This document shows positions 53,919 through 62,243 of a DNA stretch of 64,000 nt, in pieces. The DNA is from Paraburkholderia sp. UYCP14C (GTDB taxonomy: Bacteria > Pseudomonadota > Gammaproteobacteria > Burkholderiales > Burkholderiaceae), in assembly GCF_004197395.1 (NCBI RefSeq), contig NZ_SELS01000050.1, positions 1 to 64,000 of the forward strand, in the 5' to 3' direction. Each line of letters starts with the position of its first letter. Position 1 is the first letter of the stretch. The notes under the pieces were generated by a model. It saw nothing but the letters and a program-made list of their open reading frames with translations. It ran no database searches and was not told the origin of the DNA. The position numbers and the translations under genes are program-made.

Positions 53919-54671
53919 TCAGTAGGTGGCGCGGCCGCCGGACAGGTCGAACACCGAGCCGGTGCTGAATGCGCAGTCTTCGGAAGACAGCCACAGGATC
54001 AGCGACGCCGCTTCTTCCGGCAGCAGGAAGCGGTTCATCGGAATCTTCGACAGCATGTAGTCGATGTGCTGCTGCGACATCGAATCGAAGATTTCGGTCT
54101 TGGCCGCGGCCGGCGTGACCGCATTGACGAGGATGTTTTTAGTCGCGAGTTCCTTGCCGAGCGACTTGGTGAGACCGATCAGCCCCGCTTTCGATGCGCT
54201 GTAGTGCGAAGCATTCGGATTGCCCTCCTTGCCCGCCACCGAAGCTATATTGACGATGCGGCCATAGCCCTGCTTCAGCATCTGCGGCACGACCGCGCGG
54301 CAGGTCAGGTACGGGCCGATCAGATTCACGTCGATCACGCGGCGCCACATGTCGGGCTCGAGCTCCCACGTCGTGCCGTTGCCGCCGGTGATGCCCGCGC
54401 AGTTGATCAGCACGTCGATCGAGCCGTGCTCGGCGACCGTTTGCGCGGCGGCCTGCTGGACCGCGGCGTCGTCGGTCAGCTCGACCGTGACGGCGCTGAC
54501 CTTGCCGAGTTCGCTCAGCTCGCGCTGGCTGCGCGCGAGGCGTTCGCTATCGACGTCCCACAACGCGACCGACGCGCCCGAGCGCAACGCCCGCTGCGCC
54601 ACCGCGTAGCCGATGCCGCGCGCGCCGCCGGTAATGACGACCGCGCGCCCCTCCAGATCGATCCGATTCAT
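53919..54671 (-). CDS. 2-keto-3-deoxy-L-rhamnonate 4-dehydrogenase (SDR family)
   Basis: A 250-residue short-chain dehydrogenase with TGGARGIGYA (cofactor), NIASVAGKEGNP (Ser) and HYSASKAGLIGLTKSLG (Tyr-Lys). In the locus its role is probably oxidation of 2-keto-3-deoxy-L-rhamnonate at C4, the LRA5-type step. The ATG at 54671 (MNRIDLEGRAVVITGG) is preferred over a longer frame. It is the first gene of the second rhamnose operon. Confidence 0.85.
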   Translation of the reverse strand: MNRIDLEGRAVVITGGARGIGYAVAQRALRSGASVALWDVDSERLARSQRELSELGKVSAVTVELTDDAAVQQAAAQTVAEHGSIDVLINCAGITGGNGTTWELEPDMWRRVIDVNLIGPYLTCRAVVPQMLKQGYGRIVNIASVAGKEGNPNASHYSASKAGLIGLTKSLGKELATKNILVNAVTPAAAKTEIFDSMSQQHIDYMLSKIPMNRFLLPEEAASLILWLSSEDCAFSTGSVFDLSGGRATY

Positions 54672-54833
54672 TGCTGTGCTCCTGTGGGCCGCCGTGCGGC
54701 GTGCCATCGAGTTGTTGTCTATCGCTGCGGTCAATATACGGGCGGTGCGATGCGTCAACAATTCGACTATTGGAGGGGGCGATAGCAAAAGTGGATCGAC
54801 AGCGGAATCGGGCGCTAACGGGAAACGAAGCCG

Positions 54834-55067
54834 CTAATCGTCGGCAGCGACGAAAAGCATCGAAACATACAGAATGGTCGACACGACGATGATGCCGACG
54901 CCGACCAGCACCTTGGTCCGGTCGAAGTTGATCCCGCCGATGATCGCGATGCCGATTCCGAACACCGACGCCAACGTGCCGACCGCCGCGAGGCCCACGT
55001 GTATCTTGCTGCGGATCAGCCTTTTGCGCTCCGATTCGGCAGCGGATTCCGTTTCGCTCTGTTCCAT
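54834..55067 (-). CDS. Small two-helix membrane protein, unknown
   Basis: A 77-residue protein: an acidic N-terminus (MEQSETESAAESERKRLIRS), then two membrane segments (about 26-47 and 53-73) with a short FDRTK loop. No family recognised. The ATG at 55067 has GGAG upstream (AAGGAGCAGGGA). It is a single gene upstream of the rhamnose loci on the same strand. Confidence 0.7.
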   Translation of the reverse strand: MEQSETESAAESERKRLIRSKIHVGLAAVGTLASVFGIGIAIIGGINFDRTKVLVGVGIIVVSTILYVSMLFVAADD

Positions 55068-55217
55068 TCCCTGCTCCTTCGCGCGCGCCGCGATGACCAT
55101 AGTGAAACCCGAGCCGCAATGGCCGGCGCGCGACATCGAACCCCCGGTTGCGGTTCGACGCCACGCGCCTCGATACGCTTCAGCGTAGTTGATTTAAGCC
55201 CTCTTAACTAAGCGCCG

Positions 55218-55835
55218 TTATTTGACGTCCTCGCCATTGCGCGACACCTGCGCCGCGATGGCCGACACGAACACCGCGCGCACCGAATCGCCGACCTTCA
55301 GTTTCTCGAGCGGAATGTCCGGCGCCACGTCGAGCGTCTCCGTGCGCGACGGCCCGCGCAGCGTGATCGTGCGCTTCTTGCGATCGATCTTGCGCACCGT
55401 TGCCACGACCTCGACGCGCCGCGCCGACGCAACGACACCGTTGGCCGCGGGCTGCGTGACTTCGGTATCGATGCGCTGGCGAATTCCGTTCGGCGCGAGT
55501 TTGTCGACGCCGACCAGCATCGCCTTCTTGTACGCGATCGTCACGACGTCGCCGACATGCAGCTTGCTGACGTCGGCGGCTTGCGGATTCACGTCGAAAG
55601 TCTCTTCGCCGCCTTGCGGGCCGCGCAGCGTCACGCTGTTCGTCGTGGGATCGATCGAGACGACGCGCGCCTGAACGTGCAGCAGCGCGGCTGCGCCGAT
55701 TACCTGCTGGTCCGGCGCGGACGCGGCCGCGTTGTCCTGGGCGAGCGCCGGAGTCGCCGCGGCGATAGAAACCGCCAACGCAACCGTGATCGCCTTCCCC
55801 CGCATGAGCCCGGAGCCCGTTGTATTGCAAGCCAT
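55218..55835 (-). CDS. Exported protein with duplicated beta module
   Basis: A 205-residue protein with a signal peptide (about 1-32, ending ATPALAQ). The mature part contains two similar copies of a beta-rich module: ARVVSIDPTTNSVTLRGPQG...LHVGDVVTIAY in the first and ATVRKIDRKKRTITLRGPSR...LKVGDSVRAVF in the second. AAGGAG lies before the ATG at 55835. The function is unknown; the fold suggests a small OB or beta-barrel domain in the periplasm. Confidence 0.75.
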   Translation of the reverse strand: MACNTTGSGLMRGKAITVALAVSIAAATPALAQDNAAASAPDQQVIGAAALLHVQARVVSIDPTTNSVTLRGPQGGEETFDVNPQAADVSKLHVGDVVTIAYKKAMLVGVDKLAPNGIRQRIDTEVTQPAANGVVASARRVEVVATVRKIDRKKRTITLRGPSRTETLDVAPDIPLEKLKVGDSVRAVFVSAIAAQVSRNGEDVK

Positions 55836-56785
55836 GAAATGCTCCTTTTGATTGCGTCGTCGTTACGGTAAATGTTTTGTCGCAGATCGCGTACTACGCG
55901 CGGCAGCAAAGTGTGGTTGCTTCCAATATAAAAAGGAAAACGGACTATTAATCGCTTCTATCGGACGGAATTACGCTTATTGAAACCAATGGCGCTTTCC
56001 CTTCTAATGCGTCGATTTATGCAGAAGAACTCATTGCGAAAAACGCGTGCCTCGCCATGCGACGTAATCGCAATGCGCAGCGGTGGCGGATGAGCTTGCG
56101 CAAGGAGCTGCGCGGCTTTGCGCACGCGTTCCCGCGGGCGTCAGCGGAGAGGTAGGGAGCTAGCCATAACATATTCCTCGCAACGAGATGGACTACCGGG
56201 CGACCCAATGTGCAGCGGGTCCGGAAATTGCCGAACGTTATGACTATTTCAAACTGTCTCGGGGATGCTAGCAAACGCTTAAGGGAATGGCAAGACAAGC
56301 GGTGGCGTATTGCGATTTCCGATTAATCGGCGTTGTCGAGTCAAATTCTTTATGCTGCGTCGCGGTTTCATTTGCCATCAAAATGTGACGCTCGTAATTC
56401 GTTGGGTTCAGATGCCCGGCGACGCCGTCCTCGCGTTCCGACTCTGTGCAGTTGCCTGACAACGGTCGATCGACGCATTCGGTATGCGTTGAAAAGCGGG
56501 AAGCGCGCGGCGAAGTGGCAATCGCCGAACGACTCAGCACAAACCCTTAATGGATGATACTGAAGCTATTTCGCATCACCGGTGCGACGAATACAAAAAA
56601 TTGTCGTCAATCATTGGAATACTTGCGAACACGGCCGTATTGATCGAGCCAAATTTTTCATGAAGGCGAGATGAAAGGACGCGTGAGCCGGTGCACATAC
56701 AACATGTGGCATCACAGGCACAGCGTTTGCTCAAGCTCGCGTCAGCGCTCAACACACACATTGGTTTATCGAAAGGACATCACAC
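55836..56785. other. AT-richer gene-poor stretch, 950 bp
   Basis: Base composition is visibly lower in GC than the rest of the window (for example 55924-55990 and 56560-56620). Only weak frames are present: one on the minus strand near 56375-56268 starts MANETATQHKEF but ends after 36 residues. No family, repeat or RNA is recognised. The composition suggests acquired DNA or a regulatory hub. Confidence 0.4.
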
Positions 56786-57064
56786 ATGCTCGCTTCTCGC
56801 CCCTGCACCGCCGCCTGCGTCATCGACGGCCGCCTCGTCACGCTGACGTTCTATCCGGACAACGGCGTATTGCGAATTGCCGATTCGTCTGGCGTCTGTC
56901 TTAGGGAAACGCGCTGGCAGGGGTCATGGCGCGCGCTGCTCGACGAGTTCCGCGGCTACTACGATGCGGCGGAAAACCACGACACGGTGCGCGGCGTCGA
57001 CGAGATCGTCGCGCGCCTCGGCGAGCGCAGCGCTGGTGCGCAGCCGGAATTGGCATTGGCGTGA
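56786..57064 (+). CDS. Small protein of unknown function
   Basis: A 92-residue soluble protein, MLASRPCTAACVIDGRLVTL, with FYPDNGVLRIADSSGVCLRE. AAAGGA is 10 bases upstream of the ATG. It ends in an Ala/Leu-rich tail. No family recognised, but the codon use matches its neighbours. It sits alone next to an AT-richer stretch. Confidence 0.6.
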   Translation: MLASRPCTAACVIDGRLVTLTFYPDNGVLRIADSSGVCLRETRWQGSWRALLDEFRGYYDAAENHDTVRGVDEIVARLGERSAGAQPELALA

Positions 57065-57193
57065 AATGGCACGCGCTTGCAGTCAAGCGCTTCAAATGCC
57101 GCGGCGGCGCGCGGCACCTGTTCGTCGCCTGGTGATCGCGCGTCGCTGGCGGGGTGCTTCATCCGAGGCGCCCCGCTGCCGCGCGCGAACTGG

Positions 57194-57502
57194 TCACTGA
57201 CCGAAATAAGTCTTGCACTCCGTGCCGAACGAGCAGGACTGGCTGCGCCGACCTCCCGCTTGCGACTCCCCCGCCGGAATACCGCCATACGACGCGTTGC
57301 GCACGCCCTGCTCGCGCGCGTCCCAACTCTGACCGAACGACATGTCGGTGGTCGCTTGCGCCGATTCGTTGGCATTGTGTTGCATCATCGCGCGCCCCGA
57401 CATGCCGGGGTCCGTCTGGCCGCTCAACTCCTCCGCGGTCGCCGTTCTCGGCGCGAGAAATAGAACGGTGGTTGCGGCAATCATCAACATACGCACTCTC
57501 AT
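57194..57502 (-). CDS. Small exported protein with Cys-rich C-terminus
   Basis: A 102-residue protein with a signal peptide (MRVRMLMIAATTVLFLAPRT, cleavage near ATAEE) and a hydrophilic mature part that ends SCSFGTECKTYFGQ. The C-terminal pair of Cys residues and YFGQ ending recur in small secreted proteins of Burkholderia. GAGGAG lies about 8 bases from the ATG at 57502. Function is unknown. Confidence 0.7.
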   Translation of the reverse strand: MRVRMLMIAATTVLFLAPRTATAEELSGQTDPGMSGRAMMQHNANESAQATTDMSFGQSWDAREQGVRNASYGGIPAGESQAGGRRSQSCSFGTECKTYFGQ

Positions 57503-58289
57503 TTCCGGACTCCTCGAATCCGGCGCAGCAGTGTTCGTCCTCCATAAGAATTGATCCGCGAACAGCCAACCTGCCCAATGGGGCCGAGGAACGGGTCGAT
57601 GCCAATGCGCTACTGCTGCGACGGGTCACCGAATTAAACAGATCAAGAATTACCGCATTTGCAACCGGATACTCGACGCGTTCCCGAGCGTCGGCGGAAT
57701 CGTCGCGCACAAGGCGGCTGTAAGTCTGCATTTGCGCAGCTTTTCGTCTTTCTTTTATAGTTCGCGCACCCCGGAATTCAATCCAGGAGGTTCCAGTGTG
57801 GTCAATTGTCCACACCGTTCGATAAACCGCATTCACCGACAAATTCGATGTGAACTAAGCGTGCTTTGCTCGCGCATTGCGTTATGATGCTGGTATAAAT
57901 GCACAAAAAGCGGCACCGCACATCGACGAAAGTCCGGTGAAAGACGGACAGCGTGGAGTGACTCCATCCATTCGCAATCATTACAGCGAGACACACGGTT
58001 TCCATAGCGAGCGTCAGGCTTACCGGCCTCGTTCGCCGCGCTGCGACATGCTGAAATATTTGCTGATCGAGACTCTCTGTTTGAGGGTCGGTTGTTCCAG
58101 CGGCCGTGTTTGTCCAAGGCCGTATTGCAATTCGGGGAGCAACGTTTTTTAACCCGGCACATGGCATTTCCGTCAATCGACAACCCCATCGCGGGGCGGC
58201 CCCATTCAGTCGGGCTCGGCGCTTCGCAGCTTTTTCCCCGCAATCTGTCTTCGACAGCACGCTGCACGTTTTAGAAGGACGAATATCCT
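57503..58289. other. Intergenic, 787 bp, with one inverted repeat
   Basis: No gene is convincing here. GTGTGG-N8-CCACAC spans 57796-57815. The region downstream to 57910 is AT-richer and could contain the H-NS-like gene's long leader or a promoter. Short frames on both strands lack ribosome sites. Confidence 0.4.
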
Positions 58290-58616
58290 ATGGACGAAAG
58301 GAAGCGAGATAGCATGATTGCGTATCTCCGCCATCGTATGGAAGAGTTTGGTATCAGACCGGAAGACCTTGCCGCGGCGCTGGCGACCGAGTCGTTGGCC
58401 AAAAAGGCTGAACGCTATCGCAGTGCGACCGGAGACAGTTGGGACGGTAATGGCGAAATGCCGCAATGGTTGAAGCAGGCCATTAGTGCCGGCCAGAGTA
58501 TTGAGCATTTCGAATTGGCTGCAAAACCGGCGCCCGCGTCCCAACCGAAAAAGCCGGTGGACTGGTCGAATGACCCGTTCGCCGGCACGCGGCTCGGGCG
58601 CCCGAATAGCCGCTAG
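58290..58616 (+). CDS. H-NS-family nucleoid protein (short form)
   Basis: A 108-residue protein. The C-terminal half has the H-NS DNA-binding pattern (ERYRSATGDSWDGNGEMPQW, family form YR(D/N)P.TG.TW.G.G..P.W). The N-terminus (MIAYLRHRMEEFGIRPEDLA) is a short helical part, with less coiled coil than full H-NS. A Pro/Lys-rich tail closes the chain. AAGGA lies 10 bases before the ATG. It lies next to the AT-richer, gene-poor stretch and may silence it or other acquired DNA. Its stop overlaps the convergent ArsC-like gene stop. Confidence 0.75.
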   Translation: MDERKRDSMIAYLRHRMEEFGIRPEDLAAALATESLAKKAERYRSATGDSWDGNGEMPQWLKQAISAGQSIEHFELAAKPAPASQPKKPVDWSNDPFAGTRLGRPNSR

Positions 58617-59242
58617 GTGCAGGCCGCCGCGCTCGAAGGCGCGGACGCAATGGCTGCGGTTTCGAAATGAACCGCTGTGCCACGCACCGGTTTTGCGCCA
58701 CCGCTTGCCGCATTCGCGGCATTGACTGAATTCCCTGTATTGATGGCATTCGCCGCATCGGCGATATTCGCGTGATTCGCGTGATTCGAGGCAGACTGTG
58801 CATATTGCGGCAACTCGATCAGCGCGCTGACCTGCCGCACGATCTGCCAGAACGTCTTGTCGAAAAGACGGGCATGCTCGTCACCGGACCCGTGGCCGCT
58901 CGCGAGCGGATCGGCAATGGTCCAATACACGAACGCCGGCGCGCCGGGAAACACCGGCGCATGCAGTCCGCCGACGAATTCGTCGAGCGCGATCACGATA
59001 TCCATGCGCGGCGCCCATTCGCCGGTGAATTCGAGCCAGCTTTTCGGGCTCAGCGCCGCTCGCCCCGAAATACCCGGACGTAATTGCGCGACCGCAAGTG
59101 GATGAACGCGCGCGGCCGGTTCAGGGCCCGCGCTGAAGGCATCGAACCGGTGCCCCGCCAGTTCGTGTAGTAAAGCTTCGGCAATGATGCTGCGGATCGA
59201 ATTATCGCGGCAGAGAAACAACACCTTATATTTTCTGGACAC
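58613..59242 (-). CDS. Low-molecular-weight phosphatase / ArsC-like protein with repetitive tail
   Basis: A 209-residue protein. Residues 1-150 are a low-molecular-weight phosphatase fold: the P-loop CRDNSIRS (Cys-X5-Arg) is at about 11-18, and DPLASGHG provides the catalytic Asp. This is close to thioredoxin-linked arsenate reductases, but only part of the redox Cys set is visible. The last 60 residues are an Ala/Asn-rich tail (NHANHANIADAANA) not found in usual members. No other ars gene is nearby. Arsenate reduction is therefore uncertain. Confidence 0.8.
   Translation of the reverse strand: MSRKYKVLFLCRDNSIRSIIAEALLHELAGHRFDAFSAGPEPAARVHPLAVAQLRPGISGRAALSPKSWLEFTGEWAPRMDIVIALDEFVGGLHAPVFPGAPAFVYWTIADPLASGHGSGDEHARLFDKTFWQIVRQVSALIELPQYAQSASNHANHANIADAANAINTGNSVNAANAASGGAKPVRGTAVHFETAAIASAPSSAAACT
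58766..58788 (-). repeat. 9-bp tandem repeat in ArsC-like tail
   Basis: ATTCGCGTG occurs at 58766-58774 and 58775-58783, and ATTCG begins a third at 58784. On the coding strand it encodes the HAN repeat of the tail. Related, less exact units extend to about 58700, which indicates slippage growth of the tail. Confidence 0.75.
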
Positions 59243-59580
59243 GCTTACCCCGTACCGATGTTTTTTTATTTGGCCTCTGGGCGGAATTGTGCCGCTCCAG
59301 TCTTGCGCCCCCGTGACACTACGGCGTCTTTATTATTTGCGCCACGGGATTCGCACCAGGTATCTCGAGTCACGGGGCACAGAGCACAACTTTGCGAACG
59401 ATGGGCAGTGTACCAGTGTCCGGCCCGCTGTTTCATCACCCTGTCAATATTTGTCAGATCACCCGATGCTGGCGCCGGCCCGCCGGTCCGGCACGATGCG
59501 GTTGGCCGCGTCGCCGCCGGCGGCCGGCGTGGGGGTAAACGCGGGCGTGATCCAGGTGATGAATGCCCCGATCCGACGGG
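59243..59580. other. Intergenic, ArsC-like gene promoter side
   Basis: This lies between the start of the ArsC-like gene and the stop of the DnaJ-like gene, both on the minus strand. A run of seven T residues at about 59259-59266 followed by ATTTGG is AT-richer and is likely part of the ArsC-like promoter. No gene is recognised. Confidence 0.35.
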
Positions 59581-60294
59581 TCAGAACTTCAGGCTGTTGA
59601 GGAACTGGAACCACAGGTTGCCCAGCGCGCCTGCCGGATGCATGTCGCTGACGGTTTCATCGTGCTTCGCGTGGGTCGCGCGTTTGGTATGCGGCGCGTC
59701 GTGAGGGGAGGTTTGCGAAGCCGCGCCGGTGTCTTGCCCGGTTTGCGCCAGTTCGGGTTCGGCGGCCTCAGCTTGTGCCGCGTGCGCGCTGTTGGCGCTC
59801 TTTCTCGCGCGCTGTGCGTTTTGCGCGACGTCAGCCTCGGCGCGGCGTGCGGCCTGCAATGCCGCGACGCTATCGGCGATTTGCGCGGCGCGCTGGGGTT
59901 CGCATTGCCGCCCGAGCAGCACGCCAAACAGCACGTCGCGATTGTGGCCCTGGTCGGCGAAGCGGATCGCGATCGACACCATCTCCGCATACGCCGCTTC
60001 GTCGGCCGCACGCGCCGCCGCTTCACGCTTCGCCTGCGCGCGTTGACGACGCGTATGCTGCGCCTCCCACTCGCGCATCTGTTCGGCGTAGACCGCGTCG
60101 TAGACCTTGCGCTGCTCGGCATCGGACAGGATCGCGTACGCGTCCTTGATGTCCTGGAACGCTGCGCGCGCCACGTCCTCGGCACCGTGGTTGCGGTCCG
60201 GATGCCACTTCATCGCGGCTTTCCGGTAGGCCCGCTTGATTTCGTCGTCGGTGGCGTGCGTGGGCACGCCGAGCGTGTCATACAGGGTTGCCAT
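59581..60294 (-). CDS. J-domain protein (DnaJ-like co-chaperone)
   Basis: A 237-residue protein. The N-terminal J domain (about 1-70) has DEIKRAYRKAAMKWHPDRNH with the HPD motif, and ILSDAEQRKVYDAVYAEQMR. The middle is a long charged helical region, and the C-terminus is Ala/Thr/Gln-rich and ends in WFQFLNSLKF. It lacks Gly/Phe and zinc-finger regions, so it is a type III J-protein for a local Hsp70 task. The ATG at 60294 (MATLYDTLGV) fits the domain start. Confidence 0.9.
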   Translation of the reverse strand: MATLYDTLGVPTHATDDEIKRAYRKAAMKWHPDRNHGAEDVARAAFQDIKDAYAILSDAEQRKVYDAVYAEQMREWEAQHTRRQRAQAKREAAARAADEAAYAEMVSIAIRFADQGHNRDVLFGVLLGRQCEPQRAAQIADSVAALQAARRAEADVAQNAQRARKSANSAHAAQAEAAEPELAQTGQDTGAASQTSPHDAPHTKRATHAKHDETVSDMHPAGALGNLWFQFLNSLKF

Positions 60295-60801
60295 GCTGGG
60301 CTCGATCTCGCAGAAAAACCATGCGGGCATCGTAGCATGCTAAAAGCGGCGTCATCGTGAAGCGGCCTTCACGCAAGCACGCGCATACCGGCATCGCCGC
60401 GATGGCTCGGCGGCCCATCGCCCACCAACGATCCACGAAAAAAAGGCCCCACCACTTGCGTAGCGAGGCCGAGTCCCATGTCTAAGGAGATGTCATGGAG
60501 GAGACAGGTCCATCTTATCGTCAGACCTGCACGCGCCCAACCAACGGTTCGCCATATGCTTATCGGCCGCGCACTCACGTGCATTGCAGAGGAGCCCGGC
60601 GGCCTGCGACCGCACGGTTATATCGTTAGAACAAAAAGTCGCTTAGCCGCGCCGCGGCCGCTCATTAAGATGACGCTTCAAAGTCCGGTTCGCTCCGGCC
60701 GGTCGGTTCGAGGCCGTGCACGTGCGGTGCCAGCGCTGCATGAGTGCCGCTCGAACCGCGCCGTGAACCGTACCGTGAACCGCAATCGAAGGAGCATCAC
60801 G
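60295..60801. other. Intergenic, 507 bp; orphan minus-facing terminator-like hairpin
   Basis: GGCCCC (60445-60450) and GAGGCC (60465-60470), preceded by seven A residues (60438-60444), form on the minus strand a hairpin with a T7 tail. No minus-strand gene ends there, so it could close a small RNA from about 60470-60800, or it may be chance. A 44-codon frame at 60495 on the plus strand has AAGGAG upstream but no recognisable product. Confidence 0.35.
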
Positions 60802-61500
60802 TTGAGCAGATCCAATCATTCCCGGGCGCCGCTCGTCGTCGGTATTGGCGGCACGACGCGCGCGGCTTCGTCGACCGAGCGCGCGCTCGCCTTCGCGTTG
60901 CGCGGCGCCGAAGCCGCCGGCGCGCATACCCGCCTGTTCGGCGGCACCTTTCTGCACAGCCTGCCGCACTACGCGCCGGAACAGCCGGCCCGCACCGACG
61001 AACAACTCGAGCTGATCGAGGCCGTGCGTCGCGCGGACGCGGTGATCATCGCGACACCGGGCTATCACGGCGGCGTGTCCGGGCTCGTGAAAAACGCGCT
61101 CGACACGCTCGAAGAATTGCGCGCCGACGAGCGCCCGTATCTGGATGGCCGCGCGGTGGGCTGCATCGTCACCGCCTACGGCTGGCAGGCGGCGGGCTCC
61201 GTGCTGACGTCGCTACGCTCGATCGTGCATGCGCTGCGCGGCTGGCCGACGCCGTTCGGTGCCGGCATCAACACGCTGGAGACGCGCTTCGATAGCGCGG
61301 ACAGCTGCTCCGATCCGAAGGTGGTCGAGCAACTCGCGACCGTCGGCCAGCAGGCCGCGCAGTTCGCGCTCGCGTTCAATGCACAGCGCGCTCACGGCAC
61401 ACCCGCCGCGTCGAGTCATTCGACTGCGAGCCTGACCTCTTCACAAAGCACCTCGATCGTAGCGGACGGCCGTTCCGCACGCGTCCTGCACGCGGTCTGA
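60802..61500 (+). CDS. NADPH-dependent FMN reductase
   Basis: A 232-residue flavodoxin-fold reductase of the azoreductase/SsuE type. The FMN phosphate loop is GIGGTTRAASSTERAL and the active-site block is IATPGYHGGVSGLVKNALDT. The C-terminal 35 residues (from about 200) are Ser/Thr-rich and not part of the core fold. The start is a TTG at 60802, with AAGGAG 9 bases upstream; an upstream frame to 60478 has no family similarity. It is a single gene. Confidence 0.88.
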   Translation: MSRSNHSRAPLVVGIGGTTRAASSTERALAFALRGAEAAGAHTRLFGGTFLHSLPHYAPEQPARTDEQLELIEAVRRADAVIIATPGYHGGVSGLVKNALDTLEELRADERPYLDGRAVGCIVTAYGWQAAGSVLTSLRSIVHALRGWPTPFGAGINTLETRFDSADSCSDPKVVEQLATVGQQAAQFALAFNAQRAHGTPAASSHSTASLTSSQSTSIVADGRSARVLHAV

Positions 61501-61824
61501 AACACTCCCCCGAGCACCGTGACGCCGCCGCAAACGCGCGCGGCGCCACGCTTTGCGCCGAGCGACCGTGCGCCACATAACAGACATCGGCCCCCCGCGC
61601 GCATAGAGTCACCGAACACAGCGACTTTGATCCGATCCGGGCTTTTAATTACTACTCCTGCCCCGCGCTGATTTCCTTTCGACGAAAGATTGGTTCACCC
61701 GCTGCGCAGCGCGCCCTACGCTTGACCCTGCCCGCCGCTTCACTCACCTCCGGCAATGACAGGGCCGCGCCGCACGCATTGGTATTCCGCACAAGAAATG
61801 CGGACACATAGAGAAGTCAAGATC
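61501..61824. other. Intergenic, 324 bp
   Basis: Nothing is recognised between the FMN reductase and the YKGYE protein gene. GCTTTTAATTACTAC at about 61641-61655 is AT-rich and could be a promoter for the latter. No hairpin with a T tract was seen. Confidence 0.35.
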
Positions 61825-62040
61825 ATGAACTCACACATCCGCTACAAGGGCTACGAGGTCGAAGCCGCAACGCAACTGCTCCCCAACGGATTATTCGCCG
61901 CCAATCTTACGATCGAGCAGCGCGACGAAAATACGCGCAAGGCTTATTCGTTCGACGCACTCGACTACTTCTTCGAAGAAGAGCATGCGCTCGCATATGC
62001 GTCCGACTGGGGACGTATGTGGATCGATAATCACCAGTAA
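61825..62040 (+). CDS. Small protein with YKGYE motif (paralogue of 38353 protein)
   Basis: A 71-residue soluble protein: MNSHIRYKGYEVEAATQLLP, with TIEQRDENTRKAYSFDALDY and HALAYASDWGRMWIDNHQ. The YKGYE opening and late HA.AYA..W..IDN helix match the larger protein at 38353 in general plan. Function is unknown. Confidence 0.65.
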   Translation: MNSHIRYKGYEVEAATQLLPNGLFAANLTIEQRDENTRKAYSFDALDYFFEEEHALAYASDWGRMWIDNHQ

Positions 62041-62243
62041 GCGGATCGTAGAGCGCATCGCCATTCATAACGGCGAGCGCGACACGAGTTGTGCATCGCC
62101 TGGCATCGGCTTTCAGGCGGATGTGCCAGAATAGGTGCACCCTTGCGTTCGCTGCCTGCCCGCGTGACCTGTCCGCTACTTCGACGGATGCAGTCGAAAC
62201 TCGCGCCGCCCGCGACGCATCCATCGACACGGAGACGCCGGTC

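Noticed and set aside
56268-56557. Small frames on both strands in the AT-richer patch
   Set aside because: No ribosome site for the long versions and no family; the 36-residue minus-strand version is too weak to call.
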